Source of the DNA: Nymphaea colorata
Taxonomy: Eukaryota; Streptophyta; Magnoliopsida; Nymphaeales; Nymphaeaceae
Length of the DNA: 64,000 nt
NCBI RefSeq assembly: GCF_008831285.2
Contig: NC_045147.1
Span: 16,532,854-16,596,853, forward strand
Reading direction: 5' to 3'
Shown: positions 24,897 through 36,300 of the stretch, piece by piece
Layout: the number at the start of each line of letters is the position of its first letter
How positions within the stretch are numbered: position 1 is the stretch's first letter
The notes under the pieces: model-generated
What the model saw: the letters and a program-made list of their open reading frames with translations, nothing else
Databases searched by the model: none
What the model was told of the DNA's origin: nothing
Translations under genes and position numbers: made by a program

Positions 24897-25269
24897 TATA
24901 GAAAAACAGAGTAGGAGCAGAGCAAACACAAAATATAACGTGGTTCAGCTTAAGAAAGCCTACGTCCACGGTGAGAAAACACGCCAAGAGAGTTCCTTTT
25001 CTTTTATTAATTAGTACAGATGGCGTGAAGGGTATATATAGCGTTAAGGATCTACGCTATAAGGCAGTTTTCTACTGCCTTTGTTACAAAAGATTTCTTC
25101 CTTGTCCTGCCAAGATTTGGTTTCCTTGTTTTCAGAATCTTCCCTTATCGCTGTGATAGTTGCAACAACATCGTTGCCATCTTTATTGCTAACCAAAAGA
25201 TTAGGACGTTGGCTGTTATGTAACTGATCTTCTCTATCTGTGATGATCTCCTTTCCATAATTGCTAACA
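24897..25269 (-). repeat. 5' LTR of the copia element
   Basis: 373 bp, matching the 3' LTR except for C versus T at 25001 and 25139 on the plus strand. The TATATATA box at 25033-25040 is at the same offset as in the other LTR. Transcription from here would run to the left, antisense to the RCD1-like host gene. Confidence 0.95.
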
Positions 25270-25274
25270 GTGAG
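25270..25274. repeat. Right target-site duplication of the copia element
   Basis: GTGAG, identical to 20286-20290. The host frame continues at 25275 (AAC GAG AAC), in phase with the exon left of the element. Confidence 0.95.
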
Positions 25275-28200
25275 AACGAGAACAGAGGGAACGGCGAAAA
25301 CATGAAGGTCGCAGATAGACCAACACTTGAGGCGGAATTTAAAAGTGCTGTCAACGGAACAGATCGTTCAAAGACAGCGGATGAGAATCACGTCCGAGTT
25401 TCATATACAAGGGTTGTAACCATTCAGCAGGGAGGCAAGAATGGTGGCTTTGATCGGGTTCTTGGTCCCAGTTCAAAATGCAATGGAGAAATGAAAGAAC
25501 TAATTGGTGAAGGCGGTGAGTTGCCGCCCAAGGATGGAGCTTGTGGATGACAGCCGTCCAGTTTGAGGGATGGGGCTCCATTATATCCCGGGTCGGGGGC
25601 CCTGCGTGATACGGTACAGGCATTAGATAGAGGTTCAAGTGATTATATTCGTGTCCGTAACATATTTCTTATCGGAATGGGAACGCTCGTTACAGCTGCT
25701 GATATAGTGGGGATCTATCGGTATTCTCCCACTTGTATATTAGCGCAGAAACGGGTAAAGTTATTTGAGGACTCAATTCAGTTTGTGAAAGGTTACCGTG
25801 GAGATGCAAACGTTCGATATGCATGGTATGGTTCTGGGATAGAAGGTATTCTCGAGGTTATGCTTCATGGCTTCGGAAGAATTCGTAAGCCAGCGAATGG
25901 AGTGGCTTATGGGAGCAGGGTATATCTTTCGCCGTATGAATGCTCTCATATCAGGTTTCTATTTTTTCCTTTTAACAATGCTACAGTCGTGTTTCTACGT
26001 TCCTGGTTGTTGCATTCTGATAACTCTTTGACAAGAAGTCTTCGTGAATTGCTTATGTGCTGAAAGATGTCTATTTTCTATTTCAAATGCTTGCTTACAG
26101 CTCTAGTTATTCGGACGTTGACGAAATTGGCATGCCACACATGGTCTTATGTCGTGTGATAATGGGAAATATGGAAAAGACCCCTTTTGGCTCCGAGCAA
26201 TTCCATCCTAGCAGTGAAAGATTTGACAGTGGTGTGGATGATCTTAGTAATCCCAAGCACTATGTCGTTTGGGGCACTGACATGAACATACACATACTTC
26301 CGGACTATGTTTTGAGCTTTAAGATACCCCCTGTTGCCCAAGGTAATCTGGTCTCACCAATATGGTTGAATGTTTGTATGCATTTTATTAAGTTTTTCAG
26401 CTTCATGATCATTCAGATGCTGATCTCCTTTTTCTGCATTACCTTAGTCTTTCTAAAATATTCAGAGACTCGCACTGAACTGAAGGGAAGGCATAGCAAG
26501 ATTGGGTCAGCGACAGTTACAGATTCCCAACCCCCTGACGTACAAAGCAAATCGTCATACGTTCTAATTTGGTAAGAGCGGACATTCTGAACCTCAATCA
26601 GTAAAAACCATTGTTTCTTTAACATCCCGGTATTAAAGTTTGTCCATGTACTGAATGGGATCCAATCACTTCCCAATTAATGGACCATGATTTATGGTTG
26701 TGTCATTTGGTGGCTTACCATGAAAAGATACCTGATGTATTTTGTAGATAAAGGCATCCGTGTTTTATGACTGTACCACGTTCATAGTAGATAAGACAAG
26801 TTTCTTTTGCTTATCTTTAGGCCACATATGGACAATAGCTCTCCAACGTTCTCAGAGTGGCCAGCAAAATATACAGACAAATCTCCTGGAGATGGCGTTG
26901 AATCCAAGTTCCATTAGACTACCATTTGTGCTACTGATTGCTGCAACTAAGAAGTATGTATATGCAGATGCCAAGAAGCAACTTGATTATTACGTTGGAG
27001 AGTTCGAGGTTTGAAAATTTTGAAAGTTTAATTGACTTTCATGTTGTATTTTGAACATTGGTCATATGTTATATGTTGGTTTCTGCCAGGAGAAAAGGCT
27101 GACCAGAGAGGATGTAGTTAAAAAGTTTAGGCTGATTGTTGGGGACGGCCTGCTTATGAACATCTTGCAAAAGTGGCAAAAACTTGAGGTTTGTACCAAA
27201 AAGGTTTCTCGAACTTGTCTTGTTAATGCACGGTGACTGATGGAAGTGAAGGCACTAGATCATTTGTCTATCTTACCTCATACTACCTTGATGATTACAT
27301 CTCAAATTTCTAGCTCATTTTTCCTATGTTAGTCAAATTCATATCTATGTTGATTATTTTCCTCTTAATTTCCGCAAATAAGTACAAGTTTCAACAACCC
27401 CCTGAACATTTCTCTTTGCTCTTCATGGATCTAGTCGTTCAGTTACTACCATTAAAAAACACAGTGAAATGGAAATTTGAGTTTCCTTGTTAAACATGGT
27501 TAGGACAGAAACAGTAAACACCCGTATGCAGTTTAACAACAATAACACAGATGAGGCGACATTTAAGTAGAGTATTAATCTGAAAATTATAATATATAAT
27601 TATTTCTATTTTTTCAATTTCACTTAGTTTAAAAGATTCCACAATCAAAAGTACTTCTTACTTGGGGAATCATAAGTATCATCAAATAAAATCCTTAGCC
27701 CTTCAATCAATATCTTAATTAGATTGCCATCATATTCTAATAATCATTCTGAAATTAGATTTACGAAAGAGCATATTTTTCACAAGCTTCCAAATTTTCC
27801 TTTTTCCAAATGCTTCCTGTCAATATCAATAAAAAGACAGTTACATTTCTCTCTACTAAGAAATCGTAAGTATGAATAACATCTTTAATAAATTATGTGC
27901 TTATAGAAGAACTTACATTTCTAATACCACCATAAACAGTTTACTTACATGCTGCAATAACATGATAATGCAATTCAGTTAATTTCTATGCATGTTCTTA
28001 ACACAAAAAACTATGTATGCTCACGTAAGAAAAGTTAAATTCTTACCGTGCAGCCACCTAGGAAACTATATGTGTGTGTGTGCGAGTGTGGTGCATGACA
28101 TAAGGAATTGCATTGAACTTGACTCCTGTTGGTCAGGCCCCAGCAAAGAGCATGAGAAAATGATGTTCTTATTCCAATCTCAGGTTGTAGATGTGTTAAT

Positions 28201-30339
28201 CGTGTCTTAATTAGTTAAAACCATGTACTAAATTAGTTACTTTTACAGTTTTTTAACAGAAAAGATCAACAGCCTGGATTGCATAAAAGATTGATTCAAA
28301 TCTTTTCAACAAACTAATTCAAACTAAAATGTATTCTACAGTAAATAAGTATTTAAAAGTTAAACTGCATCCATATGTTTAGAATCTTTAGATTCCTTAA
28401 AAAACGTCATGCATCATGTTTCTTACTGGAGCCTAACTTGGAACCTAATAACAATGGGACAAGATGGAAAGTTTTAGTCACATATTTTTACATATTCTTT
28501 TGGGTCTGTTCAGTAAATGGTCTTGCCTATTCTTTTGAGAACTAACTGTTGTAGATATGTTTCTCATGCCTTAAACTATTAAAAATCAACATAAAAATCC
28601 TTTTCTTTTGGACATATAAGATGGGTTTTATTAGCTAAAAGATTTTGAATACTAATTTTTGAACTTTTATAGAATCCTGGTTACACATCTGAAAAAATGT
28701 CATTTTTATATAAATTTATAATGTTTTTAGCTATGCTGATCAATTCCATTCGGTTGTTTTTGAGATTTTGAAATATCAGATTCAAACATTCACCACAGTC
28801 CTAATCCTGCCGAAAATGACCTGCTATTATTTCTTCAGCCTTTCCCAGCTGCAGATGAATCCGTTCATAGAGGAGGAACTATGGAAAAATGGATTTGTTT
28901 TAGTAAATGAAAGCATCTTTCCATATTTGGGTCCTCGTTGGTTACCCTCCTGCTAATGTTATGGTATTGCAGAAAGATGTAACTTTTGGCTGGGAGAAGA
29001 AACAAATTTAAATGCATTTTCAGGTGCAAAAGAATTGCAGTTTTTATTAGTTGCAAAAACAGATCAGCATCCAAATAGATCAAGTATACAAATATGTCAT
29101 GTCACATGTGTTGAACTCGCTATGATTATTTAGATGCACAAATTATCTTTTGTTGCCTCTCAGTTCGTTATGCTTATTTTCTGAGCAAGCTGTCGTGGAA
29201 GATGTGACAATAATTTATCCTTTTTTGGCTTATTTCGATATGTGTTTTGTTTGCAGGGAAACAGAACTCGACAAATGCTGTTCTGGAAGCTTTAGGATGA
29301 CAAACGCAGGTATGCTTAGTGGCATAATATTCGTATTTCATTCTCTGATTTCACTTTATCATTTTTTCTGCTTCCATAATTCCACTTCTCCAGGATATTA
29401 GGTTAGAGTACGAATGTGAGAATCATTTATTATTACTCAAGTGACTGTCATCATGTTGTAATTACTAGTGGAGATCTCATGTATGACTTGTGAACAACCA
29501 AATTTAGCTGGAGATCTATGATTCTCAAATAGAAATATTTGTGACTATTATTAAGCAGTGGCTTCAGAAATGGTGTAACTGCAATTTCTATTATGGGCAT
29601 TATATGTGAGGCATGGGCAGAAGCAAACTGGATTTTTGAGATGGACAATTATTGAGGGTTCCCATATTTGGGTCCAAATTTACTTTATGTCCAGAAACCT
29701 TCCATTTTATTGCTTCATTTTTATTGTTTCAGGAGAATTATTGTAGCTACCTATTTTTTCTCCAGATATCCTTTCTTGCAGAAAATAGAAAAAGGCTGCA
29801 GAAATTTCATGCTCCGCTCTGCTGAGTCAGTCAAGTTTTAGTATGACTTGTTGAGCTATAAATTTAGTCTGAGACTCATACATCTATTTGATATGTGTAT
29901 TTGTGTGTTTTGCATCACATCGTATATCAAGCATCTTATATACAGTGTTTTTATGTGGCATGTAACATAAAAAGTTTATTTTTTGTGTTATTTTGAATAT
30001 TAGGCTTTTATAAGCCAAAAAAAATTGGGCCTTCAATGTTTAATCCATTGTAAAAATCTGATCTATACATTGGAAAACATTATCTTGTGCTAATTTAAAG
30101 GTTTTTCGACGTGGTGATTACATGTGTTTACTTGTTTCCACTAGTAGAAGACACTGGTAAGTTCATCAGCTAGGCTGCTCCAATATACACAATACCCATC
30201 CCCTTGGAACACACAAGAAAAAAATGCAAGCACATAAAAATATTCATAAAATCATTAGCAACATTTCCTTCTTGTCATTAAAGGCTTTTCTGCTTTGCAC
30301 CTTTCATTGCCATTCTTTTTCTCCAATGGCTGTTGACAA

Positions 30340-30342
<3 letters not shown>

Positions 30343-30385
<43 letters not shown>

Positions 30386-30438
30386 AACATACCAACATAT
30401 ATGTGCGTGTGTGTGTGTATGTGCATGTGCGCGTGTGC
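30343..30438. repeat. Compound microsatellite (TC)n-(TATC)n-(GT)n
   Basis: A TC run from 30343 passes into TATC repeats (to about 30383) and, after a short gap, a GT/GC-alternating tract (about 30401-30438). Likely polymorphic between individuals. Confidence 0.85.
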
Positions 30439-32539
30439 AGACATTGTTAACTGATGTTTTCCATTGGATAAGCATGTGTAGTTTCATTCACTACATGACT
30501 TCAATGCCTTTTCCTAAACAGAAAGAATACTCCAATGACTATAATATATATGTACTTCTTCAAGACTTTCTGTTAATGCATTCTTTTTATGAAATTCTAT
30601 GAATTACTAGTGCAACAGTGGTCTGATACTTCCACATGAATTGCATGCATTAAATGCAGAGCGTGCTGAAGTTAAAAGAAAGGATATACTTTAATGACTG
30701 TCATATGTCTATTCTAAAAAGGCTTTCTGTCATGCATTGTCAATCTGAAATTGTGTGAACAACTAGTGGAATGGTGACCTGATATTTCCACTTGAATTGC
30801 ATGTTAGATTAAATGCAGAGCATACTCAAGTTTGGTGCTTGTGACTGGATAAAAAGTTTTAGTTTCCTTTTTTCTAAAATTTGTTGATCAAACTTGGTGG
30901 ATAAAGTACAAGATATGAGAGCTTTTAAGGGGAAGGCCATTCTCGTAAGCCAGAGCTGGTGATAGATATCATATTGGTGAGCAACCTGGTGACCATGTGC
31001 GTCATGATTACTTCGTCATTGAAATGGAAGTTTATCATGGGCTTGAACATTCAGAGACCCTGCAGTTTCTCTTCAAGATATGGTTCCTTTCTTTGCTTTT
31101 TCTTGTCCATATATAGAAGGAAGTCATCCACATCCCTATTCAATACTTGGAAGAGAAGAGGAAATGGTGGAACTCAATAATGAGAACTTTTTGGGAGATT
31201 GAACTCTTTGATGGAGGTAAATTTTTGCCTTTTTGTCGACGTAGCAGGTTATCTTTTGGACTTCCATCAATCAGCAACAATCATATGGTTTTTTGAAAAG
31301 GGCCATGGGTCATTGTGCGCAGAAGCCTTGCAATGGAATCTTAAGATGGGGTTTGAGATTTCCATGTTTTTGGGAACCACATTCTGTGCTTATTTTGGAT
31401 CATATTCATTCTTCCACCTACCATTCTGAGCAATTGCCATCTCTCTTTAGTTAGTTGAGGTCTCCGTTATTAGTATCAACTAGTATGGTTTTCAATTGGT
31501 TGATATGTACCATATTGGCAGCTTGTATTGGCTGGGATATGCCAATGTGCACCATATTGGCCCCTTACCAATATGAGATAGGAAAATACTAATTCTTGTA
31601 ACTTTTCTATTTTTTGATGGTTAATAGTCTCTTAAAATGGTTTTTATTTTTTAAATTTAAATATGACAAATAATCTAAGTCATCAAAATTTGATAGACTG
31701 AGATGGTACAATTTCACCTTGTCATTTTGTAAAGCTATTCACCACTGATAATGTTACTGAAACATTGTTTGAGGTTAGTTACTGGTGATGCTCATTACTA
31801 TGGATGAAAGGTCGATCAGAGCTTCACTACCTCAGTGTGAAAATCCACATTACTTTTGAATCAGTGGCACTGGTGGAACGAACCCTATTTCTTTTGGCTT
31901 AAATTCTGGTGGAATGTAAAACTTGAACAAGCTATTCAGACTTTCTCATGCTTGTACTCATACTGCAGATAGATAAGCTAGGACTTTTCTGTTAATTTCA
32001 AATTAATCAAGTTTGATAATGGCATGTCGCATGCAAGAAAAGGCACTCAAATACAGGTCCCCAAGTTCAATATTGCATGTGAAATCACTTTTTGATTTGG
32101 ACATTCTGGAATATGCTTTTGTTGGACTTTTGAGATAAATCTGGTTTCATCTTACTGAGGACAGTGTTACTTTTTTATGCTGATAGTAGTCCTAAATTCA
32201 ATCACTTCGCTGATGGTTTGCAAGATGTTCGCAAGGATTCATTGTCGGTATGAAGACTTCTGTTTATCATGCTTGGTGGCTCGTGTTTCCAATTTTCAAG
32301 AGCATGATCTCTCAAAAGGATTGAAGCAACAGATCATGCAACAGATCATGATTGAAGCTGTAGAACTTTTTGCTTGACTATTTTCAAGAGCATGATCTAT
32401 CAAGAGCATGATCTCTCAAAAGGATCATGCAACAGCACACTAACAAAGCTCTATCAGCCACGTTAAATACGGGGCCAGTGCCTGCGAATTTGACTCCTTC
32501 ACTGGACGATCTTCCATGCCGTTGCCAGAACTTCCAGAT

Positions 32540-32683
32540 CACTGGATTTGAATCTTGGCTTCAGCTCCAATCCAGACCGGCAGGTCGACAGCAGCGTATC
32601 TACCTTCGCTTTTGCGAAGTCCATGATCGATTGGCTGTTCCGATTTCCAGATAATGAGGGAAAAAGGACTACTTCTCTCAACA
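32540..32683 (+). other. Possible orphan exon encoding an LDLNL-type motif
   Basis: In one frame, after a plausible acceptor (ttccag), the sequence reads SLDLNLGFSSNPDRQ then AFAKSMIDWLFRFPDNE and stays open to AACAAG followed by gtctgt, a possible donor. The composition is protein-like. DLNL resembles an EAR repression motif, but that is only a short match. No neighbouring exons were found, so it may be a gene fragment, an exon of an unassembled gene, or chance. Confidence 0.25.
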
Positions 32684-33373
32684 AGGTCTGTTGAATCATG
32701 GTCATATAGTTCTCAGGTTTTTAAGAGCGAAGTTGTTGTTGAGTTTTTTTTTTTTTTTTTTGACAAAGTTGTTTTTCTCAATAAAATCTCTGTAAATTTT
32801 TTGTAAAATGAAAAGAATTCTTAAAGAAGCTAGATAAAGTAATAAAAATAATGTTTGAATGATGATAAATAATTAATTTACGTGTAGATTTGCATCTACA
32901 ACGATATTAACGTTAAAAAAAGGAAAAAATGAGAAGAATTGCAAAAAGGGAGACGGAAATGGGAATAAATTTATTTTTTATTTGCTAAATATGCAAAATT
33001 GTTCACTTTTTTTTTGTTAATATCGCCATGTTGTTAAAAATATCCCGATATTTGTGAGTGTTTTCAACTCCCTGATCAACTGAATTCCAATCGAGTTAAA
33101 TACTCGACCCGAATCTAATAAAAGTTCAATGTGCCACTGACAAATGTCGGATCTCATACTAAATACGGATTTAAATTCATTTTAGAACAAAGAAAAGTTT
33201 GGGTTCGCGTCATGATCCAATCCAATTACATAAGTTAGATCTGACACCGATGTTCATATTCCTCTGAGTTTTGGACCGCTTCCAAACTGAGATTCAACAC
33301 GTGCCCGACCCGTTTACTCTCCATAGGAAGGCCGGGACGCGGGAAGGGCAACGAGGGAGCAGTGGCGGCAAGA

Positions 33374-36300
33374 ATGGCGGAGACCGAGAGAGAGCGGGAT
33401 CGCCTCATTCTCCGGGACTTCGTCTCCCTCGATCTCTGTAAGGTAAACTTCCCGTTTTCTCCATTTCTTCACAGAATGATAGAGGAACTAGGGCGGGGTT
33501 TGGATCATCTCGTTCCTTCTTCTATCGTCTTGATCACCATTGTTGGCGCTTGGCAGGAACTCGAGTTCATACACAAGAGCTGCGGAACAATCGGTTATAG
33601 AGACAACGTGCTGTCGACGACTCTGCCTCACCTGATCGCCACTGGCTGCGGTCACCTCATCATGCCCTTCGTTGCTATCCGAGGCGCGTGATTTCATGTT
33701 TTCCTTAAGCTGCTTTCCCTTTTCCTGTTTCTGTTTCACTCCTGAACTTTTCTCATTTTTTGTTATTTGACGAAATGGAGATCGAATGGCAGAGAGGTTG
33801 AAAGAGAAGGTGGAGGAGTTCTTCGGTTGTGAATACGAGCTTTTTATAGAATTCACGGGTTTGATCAGGTGTCTCCTTCTGTTCCTCCGTATTCATGGAC
33901 TAGTGTTCGTTTCCTTTTTCTTAATGTTGAGAAAAGTTATCTTTTTTATTCTAAAATCGATATTGAGGGCCACATGTCAATTATGTGTTCACCTCTACAA
34001 GTAAGCAAAGCACCTCAGACTCAAGATATCTATCCATATATATGGGCGTTACCGAAGTGATGCTGGCATCTCGAATTTGACTCAATAAAACGCTTGAAAC
34101 AGATAGTAGAGCCTACGCTTGCCTCTACAAGTGCATACTCTTAAGACTAGTCAGGCCCGAGTATATAAGCAAGCACGCATCTTCACATAGACAAAGACAC
34201 CGACGTTGTGATAGATTCAATCCTGTCTGAACAATTTTTACATAATCAAGTTTTCTTTGCCTGTGAGCTGCCTAACATTATGATATTTAAAAACATTTCG
34301 TGCATGCTCACTCTGGCATTGGGAAGTAAAGTTAAGTCTGCATGGCTAGGTTTGTCTCAACGACCGTCTACTAAGGCATTACGAAGCAAGCTTAGCTAAA
34401 TTTCTTGAACGCATGCACGCTTGTATGAATGGACTTGCTTCGCAATGGCACTCAAGTAGACATTCTATCTTATCGATAGGGGTGAACATGAGCTGAATTT
34501 GAGCTGAGTGGGGCTGGCTCCATCCCAGCTCGAGCTTGGCTTGGACGAGTTCCAGGAAACTCAAACTTGGCTCGGATAATAAGCTCAAATTGACCATAAG
34601 TTGAGCCATTCCACAAGCTGAGCTGCACCAAGCCTGATAAAAAGGTGAAGTTTTTTTTTAAGAGAAAATGGCACCTGTGAGATTTGAAACTGGCGGCTAA
34701 GCCAAGAGGTACTTTTAAATTTTAATATAGCAACTACAAACAGGATAACAAATATATTAAATGGATGAAAGACAAGTTTTTAGATCATATATGTAACACC
34801 CCAGATGTTTAGTCCCGTATCGAAGATTGTGAGGGATCTTCAAGGGCTTATAAATGGAGGCTTTAATGAGATGATTGTCCTGGTTCCTAGCCTTTTTAGG
34901 ATTGGAACCGAAACTGCTAGGGGGCGGGTTGGGATCCGCCAGACCAGGGGCCCGAGCCCGGGAGTGGGTCGGGTTGTTATAATGGTATCAGAGCAGTTTC
35001 AACACTCGGACCTAGGGTCCCACACGCGCGGACGCGTGTGCCTTAAGGGGGGTGGATTGTAACACCCCAGATGTTTAGTCCCGTATCGAAGATTGTGAGG
35101 GATCTTCAAGGGCTTATAAATGGAGGCTTTAATGAGATGATTGTCCTGGTTCCTAGCCTTTTTAGGATTGGAACCGAAACTGCTAGGGGGCGGGTTGGGA
35201 TCCGCCAGACCAGGGGCCCGAGCCCGGGAGTGGGTCGGGTTGTTATAAGTGTTACAGAACCAAAGCATGCATCGCCATGCTTAATGAACATATGGACACT
35301 TGCAACATGTTATTCAACTCACGTTAATGATTCATGAGTTTCAGTTTCTTGGACTAAATGAAGGGAAAAAAGCCTTATCTGGCAGGTGTTCACCTTCATA
35401 GCAAGTTAACTTTGTCAGAATAGACAAAATTATACAAAAGCAGGTCAATATAATTAAGCTGATCTATGTGAGTGCAAGCAGGCATACTGACAGAGGAAAA
35501 CATGTTTGTGTATACTTTTATGTGATTAATATTAACTGGAGATTTTGTTTTCTCTTTTCTTGAGTGATAGTATAAAATGAGTCTGTTAAACTCATCTTAG
35601 TTTTTGTAATTAAGTGGGAAAGTTGTTGAATAGTGAGCATTCAGTCAGGGCTTCTTTAGTGTTTGGTTATGAAAATTCTCATATTTTGATTCTGTGTCTT
35701 TGTCAAGTTTGTGCATCAAAGCATGTGTGTTCTAGTTTAATGAAGGTTCAACCATTGAGTTAGAACAAATTATGATTGTGAAACTTTGAGTTGGACTATC
35801 AGATTATGAGCATGAGAAATCTGGCGAAACTGGTTGGACAGAGATTGAGCTACTTGGTGGTGAAAGTTAAGAAGTAACTCCAGTATTCATTTTGAGATGA
35901 CATTAATACTGGTAATGATGCCACATGAAGGTCAACAAATACAAAAGGTTGATTGAGAGTCTTAGACAAAGAATATGGCATGGAAGCCATGGAGGCCTTT
36001 GACATCAGGTGGTTACCAGTTGACCATGGCATCATGCATATAGAAGTGCTGCTGGTTCCCTAATATTTCATTAAAAGATATGTTTCACCATCCAGGCATC
36101 CACTACCGTCTACCGTTTACTTGGATTGATTCTTACTGTATCAACTGGATCCCATAACTTTTTTTTTGGTCAACAAACTGTTTGTGCCTTCCTTTCTGCA
36201 ATCTCATGGGTTATGTATTTATGTTGATTTGAGGATGACATTCCATAATTGGTGCTAGAGCTTGTTTACCACAAATCAATCTAAAAAAAAAAATTGTTCT

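Larger units (their letters stand above)
20291..25269 (-). mobile_element. Ty1/copia LTR retrotransposon, 4979 bp, antisense in RCD1-like exon
   Basis: Complete structure on the minus strand: 5' LTR 24897-25269, primer site 24884-24896, gag-pol 24879-20438, polypurine tract 20664-20680 and 3' LTR 20291-20663. LTRs are 373 bp each, begin TGTTAGCAA and end CTATA, and differ at two transition sites (20395/25001 and 20533/25139) by eye. Domain order gag, protease, integrase, reverse transcriptase, RNase H places it in Ty1/copia. Damage: protease DSG is DSR and a small deletion with frameshift lies near 23405-23415. The element is therefore young but not autonomous as it stands. Confidence 0.96.
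19498..27236 (+). pseudogene. RCD1-like: RCD1/SRO-like gene broken by a copia insertion
   Basis: Relative of RADICAL-INDUCED CELL DEATH1, nuclear proteins that bind transcription factors through the RST domain in stress signalling. The likely start is 19814 (MVKGEV; 19775 is the alternative), after what looks like a leader intron. The WWE domain is at about 20020-20275 (SGLPRRIMFFSQGEWRDFP, IAWIDESERCFFP). After the insertion the frame continues from 25275, then the PARP-like region (FLIGMGTLV, YRGDANVRYAW, ending at 25954), exon 26101-26342 (MVLCRVIMGNMEK, FDSGVDDLSNPKHYVVW), exon 26466-26571, and RST in 26821-27008 and 27090-27236 (LTREDVVKKFRLIVGDGLL). The PARP catalytic Glu is absent, as usual in this family. 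Lesions: the copia insertion; TGA at 25548-25550 in frame; and a frame mismatch within 26821-26910. The residual product would be WWE only, ending in LTR sequence at 20308. Confidence 0.85.
27237..33373. other. Gene-poor spacer between RCD1-like and oxygenase genes
   Basis: AT-rich sequence with short frames only. Exon-like fragments appear (about 30960-31090, containing GDHVRHDYFVIEME; and 32540-32683, listed separately), but no gene could be assembled. Small direct repeats of 'agcatgatct' and 'aacagatcatg' lie at 32297-32440. A poly-T run is at about 32744-32760. The promoter of the oxygenase gene should lie at the right end. Confidence 0.4.
34792..35247 (+). mobile_element. TRIM (miniature LTR retrotransposon) in oxygenase intron 3
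   Basis: Two direct repeats of about 190 bp (34792-34981 and 35058-35247), starting TGTAACACCCCAGATG and ending GTTGTTATA, flank only 76 bp. Directly after the left repeat is TGGTATCAGAGC (34983-34994), an initiator-Met-tRNA primer site; directly before the right repeat is a purine-rich AAGGGGGGTGGA tract. No coding capacity exists. This is the defining TRIM structure. The repeats look identical, implying recent insertion. The core words TTTAGTCCCGTATCG and GGCTTATAAATGG resemble common plant TRIM LTRs. I found no clean target-site duplication. It is on the same strand as the host gene. Confidence 0.88.

Noticed and set aside
25516..25561. A short intron (GTGAGT to CAG) that would remove the in-frame stop in the RCD1-like gene
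   Set aside because: Only 38-46 nt long, below the usual plant minimum, and the acceptors do not keep phase.
34792..35247. Reading the two direct repeats as a Cassandra element (5S rRNA-containing TRIM)
   Set aside because: LTRs start similarly with TGTAACACCCC, but the 5S rRNA core words are absent.
34805..35337. Two near-identical 69-88 codon frames in the TRIM LTRs
   Set aside because: They exist only because the LTR is duplicated; no protein resemblance.
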